Positions 1 through 8,154 of a stretch of DNA of 64,000 nucleotides are shown here, piece after piece. The DNA is taken from assembly GCF_026798195.1 (NCBI RefSeq), contig NZ_JAPQEZ010000003.1:1-64000 (forward strand), read 5' to 3'. The stretch comes from Lentilactobacillus senioris. Lineage in GTDB: Bacteria; Bacillota; Bacilli; Lactobacillales; Lactobacillaceae. Position 1 is the stretch's first letter; each line of letters opens with the position of its first letter. The position numbers were made by a program, and so were the translations under genes. The notes beneath the pieces were generated by a model. That model saw only the letters and a list, made by a program, of their open reading frames with translations, was not told the origin of the DNA and ran no database searches.

Positions 1-14
1 TTTTAGTCATAAAA

Positions 15-58
15 ATACCCCTAAAGTTAAAGTATTTTTACTTCAACTTTAGGGGTAT
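15..58 (-). terminator. Terminator of the lysR gene
   Basis: A 20-bp stem with one mismatch (15-34 against 39-58) closes a TTTT loop. Read on the minus strand it follows the lysR stop codon and ends in a short T-rich stretch, as a factor-independent terminator would. The near symmetry could also let it work for transcripts entering from the left edge. Confidence 0.75.
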
Positions 59-83
59 GGCACAATGTGAGAGGGTCTCTTTT

Positions 84-959
84 TTATAAGCTAGCTTTTA
101 GTTTATTCAAAAATAGGGTTGCCACTGATAATAAGGAATTATTTTTTTGCCAAATTAAAGTTGTTGGTTCAATTTGTTCGGGTTCTAGTGGCCGAAATGT
201 TAATTGAGAATTTTGTTCAACTGAAATCAAATTTTCAAATGCTAATGCCAAGCAACTATGGTTTTGGACCATAATAGCAGCATTGAAAAGTAGGTTATAG
301 GTGCCAATAATATTAATATTATCAGATTCATTGCGCCACCAATCTTCAAATCTTTGTTGTTGGTAGGCTTGTTCAGATAAAATAACTGGTCGATCGTTTA
401 AGTCTTCAGGGGTAATGGTTTGTTTTTCAACTAAAGGATCCTCAATGGGTAAGATAATTCCCCACCTATCAATATCAGGGAGTCTGAGTGAATTATATTG
501 AGTTAATCTTCGTTCGCCCATAATAACTCCGAAATCTAGTGTCCCGGAAACCAATTTATTTTCAATTTCGTCTGCGTCACCACTGTGTAAGTGTATTTTG
601 ACATCAGGATGATCTTTTTGAATTGCACTAACTATTTGTAAAATTCTTTTCATGCCATTACTTTCACCCGCCCCAATATCTAATTCTCCGTTGATTAATG
701 AATTGTTGCTTTGTAAAGTAGCTTGAGTTTTATCAACTAAACGTACAATTTCTTTAGCTCGGAACTGTAAGTAACGCCCTTCTTCTGTAAGGGTCATCTC
801 GTGGTAATCTCGATTAAATAATTTAACGCCCAAATCGGTTTCTAAATTACTAATTTGTTTAGATAAATTTGATTGAGAAATATGTAAAGAATTAGCCGCT
901 TTAGACATAGTATGCATTTCGGCAATGATTAAAAAATAACGTAAAACCCTAATATCCAT
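84..959 (-). CDS. LysR family transcriptional regulator
   Basis: A 291-residue protein of normal LysR length. An N-terminal winged helix-turn-helix occupies about residues 1-60 (SKAANSLHISQSNLSKQ is the recognition region), followed by a periplasmic-binding-like effector domain from about residue 90. LysR proteins bind DNA as tetramers and usually control a divergent target and their own gene. Here the divergent neighbour is an alpha/beta hydrolase with an acetyltransferase behind it, so those are the likely targets. The effector cannot be told from sequence. Confidence 0.9.
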   Translation of the reverse strand: MDIRVLRYFLIIAEMHTMSKAANSLHISQSNLSKQISNLETDLGVKLFNRDYHEMTLTEEGRYLQFRAKEIVRLVDKTQATLQSNNSLINGELDIGAGESNGMKRILQIVSAIQKDHPDVKIHLHSGDADEIENKLVSGTLDFGVIMGERRLTQYNSLRLPDIDRWGIILPIEDPLVEKQTITPEDLNDRPVILSEQAYQQQRFEDWWRNESDNINIIGTYNLLFNAAIMVQNHSCLALAFENLISVEQNSQLTFRPLEPEQIEPTTLIWQKNNSLLSVATLFLNKLKASL

Positions 960-988
960 ATTAACTACCCACTATCGTTTTTGTTCAT

Positions 989-1012
989 AGTATACCATTC
1001 AATATCGATATT
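989..1012 (-). promoter_or_regulatory. lysR promoter with overlapping palindrome
   Basis: On the minus strand an extended -10 (TGGTATACT, TATACT at 989-994) precedes lysR. A perfect 12-bp palindrome AATATCGATATT (1001-1012) lies just upstream, within the -35/-10 spacer. This is a good position for autorepression, which is inference. Confidence 0.5.
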
Positions 1013-1056
1013 AGACATTAGTCATTAGAGTGATTAAACTATCTTCAAGTTAAATT

Positions 1057-1071
1057 ATTAACTGATTTAAT
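1057..1071 (+). promoter_or_regulatory. Candidate LysR-type box upstream of the hydrolase
   Basis: The dyad ATTAA-N5-TTAAT fits the T-N11-A pattern typical of LysR-type binding sites. It lies 56 bp upstream of the hydrolase start in the lysR/hydrolase intergenic region. AT-rich DNA gives such matches by chance, so support is modest. Confidence 0.35.
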
Positions 1072-1126
1072 ACAGATTAATTAAGTTTATTTATAAAACC
1101 AGAATAATAATTTGGAGGATAGGTTA

Positions 1127-2083
1127 ATGGCTGCTAATTATATTACAGAGTTAAGTACTAACGTTGAAAGAAGACATGTTCGCTATAACAATCGATACGG
1201 GATCGCGATTGCGGCAGATATTTATCAAGCTAAAAATTTAGACACTGATCAAAAACATCCGGCTTTGATTGTAGGAGCTCCCTACGGCGGAACTAAAGAA
1301 CAAGGACCAGCAGTATACGCCAATCAGCTTGCACAGCAGGGATTTGTAGTTTTAACATTTGACCAAGTATACATGGGAGAATCTGGTGGGGAACCAAGAC
1401 ATGTTTCATCTCCGGATTTGTTTGCAGAATCATTCAGTACCGTTGTGGATTATTTGGGTGTGAAAGTACCGTACGTTGATCGTAACAAAATTGGGGTTGT
1501 TGGTATTTGTGGTTCTGCTGGTTTCGCGTTATCAGCAGCAGCGGTTGATACCAGAATTAAAGCGGTAGTTACAACGTCTATGTATGATATTACTAACGTC
1601 CGTGGAATGATGAATTTATCGAAAGAACAAATTAATGATATGAAAAATCAATTGGTTGAGCAACGTTGGGTTGATTTTGAGAATGGTGACCCCCAATATA
1701 TTCCTAGCTTCCCAGAAACTCCATATCCTAGTGTGGATGAACTCCTTGAAACTGATCTAATTACTAATGAATGGCAACGATTTTATGCTGTTCCCCGAGG
1801 ATTCCATCCTAATGCTCGGGGTAATTTTACGACAACTTCTAGTTTAGCCATGTTGCAATTTGATGCTTTAAGATATGTAGACGAGATTAGTCCTAGACCA
1901 ATTTTATTTATTTATGGTGATAAAGCTCATTCGAGAAGTTTTTCAGAAGTTGCTTATGACAAGGCAGCAGAACCAAAAGAAAAATATATTGTAGAAGACT
2001 GTGAACATATTGATTTATATGACAAAGTGGACAAAATTCCATTTGATAAAATTACATCATTTATGAATGAAAATTTGAAATGA
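1127..2083 (+). CDS. Alpha/beta hydrolase with cysteine nucleophile
   Basis: This 318-residue alpha/beta-hydrolase-fold enzyme resembles the dienelactone hydrolase/YcjY group. The nucleophile elbow reads GICGS with Cys at about residue 128. Asp at about 265 (YGDKAHS) and His at about 294 (CEHID) complete a probable triad. A frame from TTG 1112 is open, but GGAGG at 1114-1118 lies 8 nt before ATG 1127, which decides the start. It is divergent from lysR and 20 nt upstream of an acetyltransferase, so probably a LysR-controlled two-gene unit. The substrate is unknown. Confidence 0.85.
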   Translation: MAANYITELSTNVERRHVRYNNRYGIAIAADIYQAKNLDTDQKHPALIVGAPYGGTKEQGPAVYANQLAQQGFVVLTFDQVYMGESGGEPRHVSSPDLFAESFSTVVDYLGVKVPYVDRNKIGVVGICGSAGFALSAAAVDTRIKAVVTTSMYDITNVRGMMNLSKEQINDMKNQLVEQRWVDFENGDPQYIPSFPETPYPSVDELLETDLITNEWQRFYAVPRGFHPNARGNFTTTSSLAMLQFDALRYVDEISPRPILFIYGDKAHSRSFSEVAYDKAAEPKEKYIVEDCEHIDLYDKVDKIPFDKITSFMNENLK

Positions 2084-2103
2084 TTTTTTAAGGAGTAATC
2101 TAA

Positions 2104-2628
2104 ATGGTCGAACGAGTAGTGTTAACTGAAAAGCAACAACAACTAATTACTAAAAATAAGCTTTTAATTCAAAAGTTAAATACAGAAGTACATTCAGATG
2201 ATGAAATTCGAGAAATATTAAGCGAAATTACGGGTAAGATAATAGATTCATCTAATGAAATTAGATTACCATTTTTTACGGACAATGGTTTTAATACACA
2301 TTTAGGTAAGCATATTTTTATTAATACTGGCGTGACGTTTACGGACTTAGGCGGTATTTATATTGGTGATAACGTGTTGATCGGCCCCGGAGCTAGCCTG
2401 CTAAGCGTGAATCATCCGCTAGACCCAGCCCAACGGCACCAATTAGAATTACAAGTCATTCACGTTAAGAAAAACGCCTGGATTGGCGCTGGATCAAGAA
2501 TTTTACCGGGAGTAACTGTCGGTGAAAATGCAGTGGTGGGTGCCGGAGTAGTGGTTACCAAAGACGTTCCCGCTAATATGGTAGTTGCTGGGGTACCAGC
2601 AAAAGTTATTCGCCAAATTGAAAACTAA
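2104..2628 (+). CDS. Hexapeptide-repeat O-acetyltransferase (maltose/galactoside type)
   Basis: A 174-residue protein with a left-handed beta-helix of hexapeptide repeats over about residues 75-168 and the family catalytic His at about residue 104 in the motif SVNHPLDP. Members transfer acetyl from acetyl-CoA to a sugar or related hydroxyl. The N-terminal segment is more divergent than in standard maltose acetyltransferases. AAGGAG precedes the ATG, and the gene follows the hydrolase by 20 nt, so the two are probably co-transcribed. The acceptor is unknown. Confidence 0.85.
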   Translation: MVERVVLTEKQQQLITKNKLLIQKLNTEVHSDDEIREILSEITGKIIDSSNEIRLPFFTDNGFNTHLGKHIFINTGVTFTDLGGIYIGDNVLIGPGASLLSVNHPLDPAQRHQLELQVIHVKKNAWIGAGSRILPGVTVGENAVVGAGVVVTKDVPANMVVAGVPAKVIRQIEN

Positions 2629-2653
2629 AGCCTAAATATCAATAGAAATTCTC

Positions 2654-2684
2654 TTGACTTAGAGTACACTCTAAGTTGTTCAAT
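2654..2684 (+). promoter_or_regulatory. MerR-type promoter and operator
   Basis: TTGACT (2654-2659) and a -10-like TTCAAT (2679-2684) are 19 bp apart, the over-long spacing typical of MerR-controlled promoters. A perfect dyad with 9-bp arms ACTTAGAGT / ACTCTAAGT and a 2-bp centre (2657-2676) fills the spacer. This is the standard architecture in which MerR proteins untwist DNA to activate transcription. It lies directly upstream of the merR gene, implying autoregulation of the operon. Confidence 0.85.
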
Positions 2685-2710
2685 ATAGATATTCATTAGG
2701 AGGCGAAATG

Positions 2711-3130
2711 ATGACCCTAGCAAAACATTATAAAATTGGTGAATTTGCTCGGTTGGTAGGTCTATCAACCTATACGTTACGGTATTACGAAACTGAAGGG
2801 CTGATTGTGTCCCAACGAGATACCAATGGCGTCCGTTATTATACTGATCAAGATGTTAAATGGTTAGGATTCTTGCTACACCTCAAAGGGACCGGGATGA
2901 AAATCACGGATCTGAAAACTTACGTTAGATTACGGGCGCAGGGAGATAGCACCATTATGGAACGCCGCCAGTTATTAGACCGAGTTAAGCAAGAAAGTGA
3001 AGCCGAAATTCGAGAACGCCAAAATAATTTGGCCGTGTTGAGTAAAAAAATTGACTGGTATGACGGCAAACTTGATCGATCAATCGATTCTAATGAAAGT
3101 TTTGAAGAATATCTCAAACGATTTGAATAA
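2711..3130 (+). CDS. MerR family transcriptional regulator
   Basis: A 139-residue regulator. The N-terminal MerR winged helix (YKIGEFARLVGLSTYTLRYY) spans about residues 7-70, followed by a coiled-coil dimerisation helix. No metal-binding cysteine cluster is visible at the C-terminus, so it looks like the organic-stress AdhR/YraB type rather than a metal sensor. Two ATGs are adjacent; AGGAGG at 2698-2703 is 7 nt from ATG 2711, preferred over 2708. It heads an operon with a cupin, a carboxymuconolactone-decarboxylase-like protein and an alcohol dehydrogenase, resembling aldehyde-response loci. Confidence 0.9.
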   Translation: MTLAKHYKIGEFARLVGLSTYTLRYYETEGLIVSQRDTNGVRYYTDQDVKWLGFLLHLKGTGMKITDLKTYVRLRAQGDSTIMERRQLLDRVKQESEAEIRERQNNLAVLSKKIDWYDGKLDRSIDSNESFEEYLKRFE

Positions 3131-3143
3131 GGGAGTAAGTTCG

Positions 3144-3557
3144 ATGGTAAAAAATGAAAATGTTAAAAATGGAATTATCTTTCCAGTGGGTGAACCTAAC
3201 GTAGAGTACGGCAAATACTTTGTGGGCCAAAGTTATTTACAGGGATTAGTCAATGATCCTACCGTTAATGTGGGAGTGGGCAACGTAACTTTTGAACCGG
3301 GTTGTCGCAACAATTGGCACATTCATCATGATGGTTATCAAATTTTATTAGTTACCGGTGGTGAAGGTTGGTATCAAGAAGCAGGGCAACCTGCTCAACT
3401 TCTGCATCCGGGTGACGTGATTGTGACCCATGATTGTGTGAAACACTGGCACGGAGCGACTAAGGACAGTTGGTTTGAACATATCGCAATTACTGCTTGT
3501 ACTCCGGAATGGTTGGAACCGGTTAGCGATGAAGAATACGATCAATTGGAGGGCTAA
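3144..3557 (+). CDS. Cupin domain protein
   Basis: A 137-residue single-domain cupin. The metal-binding motif 1 is seen as HIHHDGYQ with a following G, and motif 2 contains PGDVIVTHDCVKHWHG, giving the usual His/Gln ligands. The reading frame is open back into merR, but the sensible start is ATG 3144 after a GGGAG site just downstream of the merR stop. Cupin plus CMD-like protein pairs occur in many lactobacilli next to reductases. The reaction is not known; a role in handling reactive carbonyls is inferred from context. Confidence 0.85.
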   Translation: MVKNENVKNGIIFPVGEPNVEYGKYFVGQSYLQGLVNDPTVNVGVGNVTFEPGCRNNWHIHHDGYQILLVTGGEGWYQEAGQPAQLLHPGDVIVTHDCVKHWHGATKDSWFEHIAITACTPEWLEPVSDEEYDQLEG

Positions 3558-3560
3558 ATA

Positions 3561-3875
3561 ATGGCAAAGAAACAAACGGCTGGTCGCGATAATTTAGGCG
3601 AATTTGCGCCTCAATTTGCGGCTTTAAATGATGATGTTTTGTTCGGAGAAGTTTGGGCCAAAGAGGATGAATTATCAGCCCACGATCGGAGTATGATCAC
3701 GATTTCAGCGTTAATTTCTGGCGGCAACTTAGAGCAATTACCAGCACACTTAAATATTGGTAAACAAAACGGGATTACTAAAGAAGAAATTGTCGCCATG
3801 ATCACCCACTTAGCCTTTTATGTGGGCTGGCCGAAAGCTTGGTCAGCTTTTAATTTGGCTAAGGAAATCTGGTAA
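3561..3875 (+). CDS. Carboxymuconolactone decarboxylase family protein
   Basis: A 104-residue helical protein matching the short CMD family, with DRSMITISALISGGN, LPAHLNIGKQNGITKEEI and YVGWPKAWSAF in the conserved order. It lacks the CxxC pair of AhpD, so a peroxidase role is not supported. It starts 3 nt after the cupin stop with GGAGG upstream, so the two are translated together. The family includes decarboxylases, but most such small bacterial members have no assigned reaction. Confidence 0.85.
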   Translation: MAKKQTAGRDNLGEFAPQFAALNDDVLFGEVWAKEDELSAHDRSMITISALISGGNLEQLPAHLNIGKQNGITKEEIVAMITHLAFYVGWPKAWSAFNLAKEIW

Positions 3876-3940
3876 GAAGTAAACCAATATTAATAAGGTA
3901 TTTACTTGATTAAACTTATGTTTTAACAGAGGATAACAAT

Positions 3941-4990
3941 ATGAAAGCAACTATTTTTGAACAATCAGAATTAGTCCAAGTTGAAGATGTGGATAAACCC
4001 ACAATTCAAGCTGACGATGATGTCATTATTCGGGTAGTTAGAGCCAGCGTGTGTGGTTCGGATCTGTGGTCATATGCTAATGGTGACGAAAAACCGGCTC
4101 ATTCCATTAATGATGGTCACGAAGCTATCGGAATTGTGGAAGAAATTGGTTCAGCAATTACGACCGTTAAACCAGGCGATTTCGTGGTTGCACCATTTAC
4201 CCATGGTTGTGGGGAGTGTGCTGCTTGTCTATCTGGATTTGATGGCACCTGTGATCGGCATCCCGGTTACACTAACTGGTCTAACGGTTTTCAATCAGAA
4301 TATATCCGGTTTACCTATGCCAATTGGGCATTAATTAAAATTCCGGGCCATCCCGAAGATTACACTGATGGAATGCTTAAATCTCTCTTAACCTTAGCCG
4401 ATGTTATGCCAACTGGTTACTATGCTGCGCGGTCAGCTAACGTCCAAAAAGGCGATAAAGTCGTCGTGATTGGTGATGGTGCGGTAGGGCAATGTGCCGT
4501 GATTGCTGCTAAGATGCGGGGAGCTTCCCAAATCGTATTGATGAGTCGCCATGCAGATCGCCAACAAATGGCCCTTCAATCTGGCGCTACTGCGGTAGTT
4601 GCTGAACGGGGCGCTGAAGGAATTGCTAAGGTACGAGAAATTCTAGGTGGCGACGGTGCAGATGCTGCCCTTGAATGTGTCGGAACTGAATCAGCTATTG
4701 AACAAGCTCTAGGTGTATTGCATAATGGTGGTCGCGTTGGGTTTGTGGGAGTACCACATTACAACACTCATCCAATTGGCTCAACTTTTGCGCAAAACAT
4801 TGCGATTGCCGGGGGTTCAGCTTCAGTAACTACTTACGACAAACGCTTTTTGTTAAAAGCAGTATTAGATGGTGACATTAATCCTGGTCGGGTATTTACT
4901 AACACTTATGATTTAGTAGACATCAATCAAGCTTATCAAGATATGCAAAACCGTAAAACCATCAAGGCAATGATAAAAGTAGCGGATTAA
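3941..4990 (+). CDS. Zinc-dependent alcohol dehydrogenase
   Basis: A 349-residue medium-chain dehydrogenase/reductase. Catalytic zinc ligands are Cys38 (CGSD) and His60-Glu61 (GHE); structural zinc is held by Cys90, 93, 96 and 104. The Rossmann motif VIGDGAVGQ follows in the second half. It oxidises alcohols or reduces aldehydes with NAD(P). It is 65 nt downstream of the CMD-like gene and likely part of the MerR operon, although an imperfect inverted repeat (about 3875-3908) in the gap might modulate read-through. Confidence 0.9.
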   Translation: MKATIFEQSELVQVEDVDKPTIQADDDVIIRVVRASVCGSDLWSYANGDEKPAHSINDGHEAIGIVEEIGSAITTVKPGDFVVAPFTHGCGECAACLSGFDGTCDRHPGYTNWSNGFQSEYIRFTYANWALIKIPGHPEDYTDGMLKSLLTLADVMPTGYYAARSANVQKGDKVVVIGDGAVGQCAVIAAKMRGASQIVLMSRHADRQQMALQSGATAVVAERGAEGIAKVREILGGDGADAALECVGTESAIEQALGVLHNGGRVGFVGVPHYNTHPIGSTFAQNIAIAGGSASVTTYDKRFLLKAVLDGDINPGRVFTNTYDLVDINQAYQDMQNRKTIKAMIKVAD

Positions 4991-5006
4991 ATAATTAATT
5001 AAAATG

Positions 5007-5043
5007 AAAGAGACCTTCTTGATATGAGAAGATCTCTTTTTAT
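5007..5043 (+). terminator. Terminator after the alcohol dehydrogenase
   Basis: Arms of 13 bp (5007-5019 and 5027-5039, one mismatch) enclose a short loop and run into TTTT. Confidence 0.85.
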
Positions 5044-5302
5044 TACCTGACTATATGGGGGGGATTATTAAGAAAGCAATTGATTAACCCAGTCAGTGTA
5101 AGGTAGGAAAATAGCATTGTGTTTGGCAAGACTTAAGTGCCTAAGGGAGGGAACTTTCAACGTTAGTTGGTGTTGATAAAGTTAATAATATTAGTAATAG
5201 AGTGTAACAGATTCAGATGATATCCAGATGACATCAGTAAGATAACAGTTTAATCTAGATATAGCTTATTAACTTAAATGATAAGCAAGTTAGCTGCTAA
5301 CC
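5044..5302. other. Gene-poor intergenic stretch, possible ORF remnant on the minus strand
   Basis: No gene with a start and ribosome-binding site is visible here. On the minus strand 5181-5068 is open for 37 codons and ends in a protein-like string (AIFLPYTDWVNQLLS), but it is closed upstream by a stop and has no credible start. It may be the decayed 3' end of a lost gene or simply chance in AT-rich DNA. Confidence 0.3.
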
Positions 5303-5331
5303 TTGAAACACCGCCATTAGTTTGATAAAAT
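5303..5331 (+). promoter_or_regulatory. yebC promoter
   Basis: TTGAAA (5303-5308), a 17-bp spacer and TAAAAT (5326-5331) with an upstream TG (extended -10) form a near-consensus housekeeping promoter 55 bp before the yebC ATG. Confidence 0.75.
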
Positions 5332-5385
5332 AAACGAGTATGTAAACAGTAAATTAAATTAATTAAGAAAAGAGTTGTTTTAGAT

Positions 5386-6123
5386 ATGTCAGGACATTCA
5401 AAGTGGCATAACATCCAAGGCCGTAAAAACGCCCAAGATGCAAAACGTGGAAAAATTTTCCAAAAAATCTCTCGTGATCTTTATCAAGCTGCCAAAGCAG
5501 GTGGCGTAGACCCAGATAGTAACGCTCAACTTCGGCTTGTTATGGAAAAGGCTAAAGCAGCTAACATGCCTAAAGATAATGTACAACGTGCATTGGATAA
5601 GGCTTCTGGTGTTGGTGGTGCTAAGTTCGAAGAAATTACTTACGAAGGATATGGACCTGGTGGGACTGCTATCATGGTTTCTGCCTTAACTGACAACAAG
5701 AACCGGACTGCAGCTGCCGTTCGTTCCGCCTTTACTCACCACGGTGGTTCATTAGGAGCCAGTGGTTCTGTTTCATACATGTTCAATCGTCAAGGATACA
5801 TTGTTATCTTGCGTGATGGTTTGGATACTGATGAAGACACTATGTTGATGGCTGCTTTAGATGCTGGTGCAGATGACATGAAGACTTCAGATGAAGTTTT
5901 TGAAATTTACACTGATCCTTCAGCATTACCAGCTGTTCGGGATGCTTTACAAGCTGATGGGTATGATTTGGATACTGCTGAAGTAACTATGTTCCCAGAA
6001 AATACTACTGAAGTTCCTGAAGGCAAAGTTTCCCAATATACTGGCTTAGTTGATGAATTGTCAGAAAACGATGACGTTCAAGACGTTTATGAAGCTGCTA
6101 CGCTTCCTGAAGACGCCGAATAA
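5386..6123 (+). CDS. yebC: YebC/PmpR family protein
   Basis: A 245-residue protein with the family N-terminus [11 protein letters not shown] and the [11 protein letters not shown] motif, close to the usual 240 residues. The family was long annotated as DNA-binding regulators; recent work on bacterial and mitochondrial members (TACO1) links it to translation of difficult, proline-rich stretches. It is a single-gene unit with its own promoter and terminator, directly upstream of the comG operon as in several lactobacilli. The Shine-Dalgarno site (AAGAAAAGAG) is weak. Confidence 0.95.
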   Translation: MSGHSKWHNIQGRKNAQDAKRGKIFQKISRDLYQAAKAGGVDPDSNAQLRLVMEKAKAANMPKDNVQRALDKASGVGGAKFEEITYEGYGPGGTAIMVSALTDNKNRTAAAVRSAFTHHGGSLGASGSVSYMFNRQGYIVILRDGLDTDEDTMLMAALDAGADDMKTSDEVFEIYTDPSALPAVRDALQADGYDLDTAEVTMFPENTTEVPEGKVSQYTGLVDELSENDDVQDVYEAATLPEDAE

Positions 6124-6137
6124 TATATTTTATAATT

Positions 6138-6175
6138 AAGAACCAATTGGATTAATTCCAATTGGTTCTTTTTTT
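6138..6175 (+). terminator. Terminator after yebC
   Basis: A perfect 14-bp stem (6138-6151 / 6157-6170) with a TTAAT loop is followed by a run of T. It ends only 28 nt before comGA. Confidence 0.9.
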
Positions 6176-6203
6176 CGTATGTACCTATTAAAGGAGTGAA
6201 ACT

Positions 6204-7175
6204 ATGATAGTGGAACATGCGTTTAACACATTAATGAAGGAAGCCGTTCAAAAAAGAATTAGTGACATTTATTTACTCCCACAAGGAGATAAATATTTCA
6301 TTAAAATGCGGTGGCAAAATGAAATTGTATTGCACACAACGATGACAATCATTGATGGCCATAAATGGTTAAACTATTGTAAATTTCAAGCTGATATGGC
6401 AATTAGTGAACATCGTAGGCCTCAAGTTGGAGCCCTTAATTGGTATGACGATAATCAAAGTTATTCTCTAAGATTATCTACTGTGGGAGATTTTAATGCT
6501 CATGAAACATTAGTAATCCGTATTATCTATCCGTTAACTGCGATTCAAAAAAGCATTTATTTACCAGAACATATAGCTCATTTACGAGATTTAGTTGCTC
6601 AACGAGGATTAATTTTATTTGCGGGTCCCACCGGATCGGGGAAAACAACTTCTATTTATCAGATGGCTCAACAATATGCTAATGATAATTTGGTGATGAC
6701 AATTGAGGACCCGGTTGAAATTTTGGAACCCAGATTTTTACAACTGCAAGTTAATGATAAGGCCGATATGGGATATGAGGAGCTGATTAAGGTGGGGTTA
6801 CGTCACCGTCCAGATATCTTTATTATTGGTGAAATTCGCGATTTCAATACGGCCAATGCCGCTATTCAATCAGCACTTAGTGGCCACTTAGTTTTTAGTA
6901 CGGTTCATGCACAAAGCCCATTAGGAATTATTAAACGACTCAGACAATTAGGGATTGACTCTGATTTTATTAGTCAGGCTGTTACTGGGGTAGTTTACCA
7001 ACGCCTAATTCCCAATCAGCAACAACAATTAAAAGCCTTAATGGCTATTAAGGAACCAAATGAACTATATGGAAAAAGTGAATATGATTGGCTGAGCTGG
7101 CAACAAAATCTTACAGCGTTAGTAAAACGGGGTGAAATTGATGAACAAAATATTGAAAAGTATTGGTGGGGTTAA
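6204..7175 (+). CDS. comGA: Competence pilus assembly ATPase ComGA
   Basis: A 323-residue PilB/GspE-type secretion ATPase. Walker A is GPTGSGKTT at about residues 141-149, the Walker B region is DIFIIGEIRD near 204-213, and the conserved HLVFSTVHA follows. It powers assembly of the competence pseudopilus that binds external DNA at the membrane. It leads a seven-gene comG operon with overlapping reading frames. The SD is AAAGGAG. There is almost no room for a promoter between the yebC terminator and this start. Confidence 0.95.
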   Translation: MIVEHAFNTLMKEAVQKRISDIYLLPQGDKYFIKMRWQNEIVLHTTMTIIDGHKWLNYCKFQADMAISEHRRPQVGALNWYDDNQSYSLRLSTVGDFNAHETLVIRIIYPLTAIQKSIYLPEHIAHLRDLVAQRGLILFAGPTGSGKTTSIYQMAQQYANDNLVMTIEDPVEILEPRFLQLQVNDKADMGYEELIKVGLRHRPDIFIIGEIRDFNTANAAIQSALSGHLVFSTVHAQSPLGIIKRLRQLGIDSDFISQAVTGVVYQRLIPNQQQQLKALMAIKEPNELYGKSEYDWLSWQQNLTALVKRGEIDEQNIEKYWWG

Positions 7176-8154
7176 GCTTTCTAAAGAATCACAAAATCAA
7201 CTTTTTAGTAAATTGGCAGATCTACTGATTATTGGATTTTCATTAAACCAGGGACTGAAATTTATTGGCCAAATTTATCCTAAGTTAGCTGATGCCACTC
7301 AACAAATTATGGAACGACTAAAATCGGGAGTTTCGTTTGCCCAATCGTGTACTGATTTGGTTGCTGATGAAGTTGTTGATCAATTAAGCATTGCTGAACA
7401 ACATGGGCAACTACAAGCCACGTTAGAACAACTAGCCCAGTTTAATTTTCAGCGAATTGAGCAGCGAAAGAAAATTAAGGCATTATTAGTTTACCCGTTA
7501 GTATTGATGCTGATTTTATTGATATTACTGGTATTAATTCATAGTATTCTTTTGCCTCAGCTAAGTGAACTTAACGCAGGGAATGAAGAAGTCTCCAAAC
7601 ATCATGCAGGTATATGGATAGTTAGTGGCCTATTATTGAATTTTAGCGTGTTAATTTGGTTTTTACTTAAAAGATTACCGGTAACTAGACGTTATGGAAT
7701 TTTAATGAAAATTCCATTAATAGGAAAATTAGTTCGCCAGTATACTAATTATTATTTAGCATCTAATCTGGCCATTTTGTTAGAGAACGGATTAACTAGT
7801 AAGGATATCTTAGCCGTGGTTCAACAATTTAAACCTAATTCTTTGCTCTATGAATTGGGTGGTGAAATTGCTGGTCATTTACAAAACGGTGATAGTTATA
7901 ATGTCTCATTGTTTCACCACTCGTTAATAGATTCAGAGTTAATTTCGTTGCTTGATGGTGGAGAAACTATTTCAGAAATGGCAAGATTAATGACCGCCTA
8001 TGCCCAACTAGTATTTAATAATTTGATTCGTGATTCTAATAAATTAATTTCGTTAATTCAGCCAACCGTGTTTATCGTGATTGGTTTGGTAGTAACAATT
8101 TCTTATTTACAAATTTTAATGCCAATTTATCAATCTATAAGGGGGCTTTACTGA
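7141..8154 (+). CDS. comGB: Competence pilus membrane platform protein ComGB
   Basis: A 337-residue polytopic protein of the GspF/PilC family with two T2SSF-like halves and hydrophobic segments near residues 115-140, 160-180 and 310-335. It forms the inner-membrane platform on which ComGA drives pilin polymerisation. ATG 7141 is preferred over GTG 7132 because GGGG at 7129-7132 sits 8 nt upstream. The start overlaps the comGA end by 35 nt, implying translational coupling. Confidence 0.93.
   Translation: MNKILKSIGGVKLSKESQNQLFSKLADLLIIGFSLNQGLKFIGQIYPKLADATQQIMERLKSGVSFAQSCTDLVADEVVDQLSIAEQHGQLQATLEQLAQFNFQRIEQRKKIKALLVYPLVLMLILLILLVLIHSILLPQLSELNAGNEEVSKHHAGIWIVSGLLLNFSVLIWFLLKRLPVTRRYGILMKIPLIGKLVRQYTNYYLASNLAILLENGLTSKDILAVVQQFKPNSLLYELGGEIAGHLQNGDSYNVSLFHHSLIDSELISLLDGGETISEMARLMTAYAQLVFNNLIRDSNKLISLIQPTVFIVIGLVVTISYLQILMPIYQSIRGLY

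Noticed and set aside
1112-1126. TTG start at 1112 for the hydrolase
   Set aside because: The codons that follow are the ribosome-binding site (GGAGG) for ATG 1127.
3051-3143. N-terminal extension of the cupin gene into merR
   Set aside because: The extra 31 residues overlap merR out of frame, while ATG 3144 has its own SD and gives a typical cupin.
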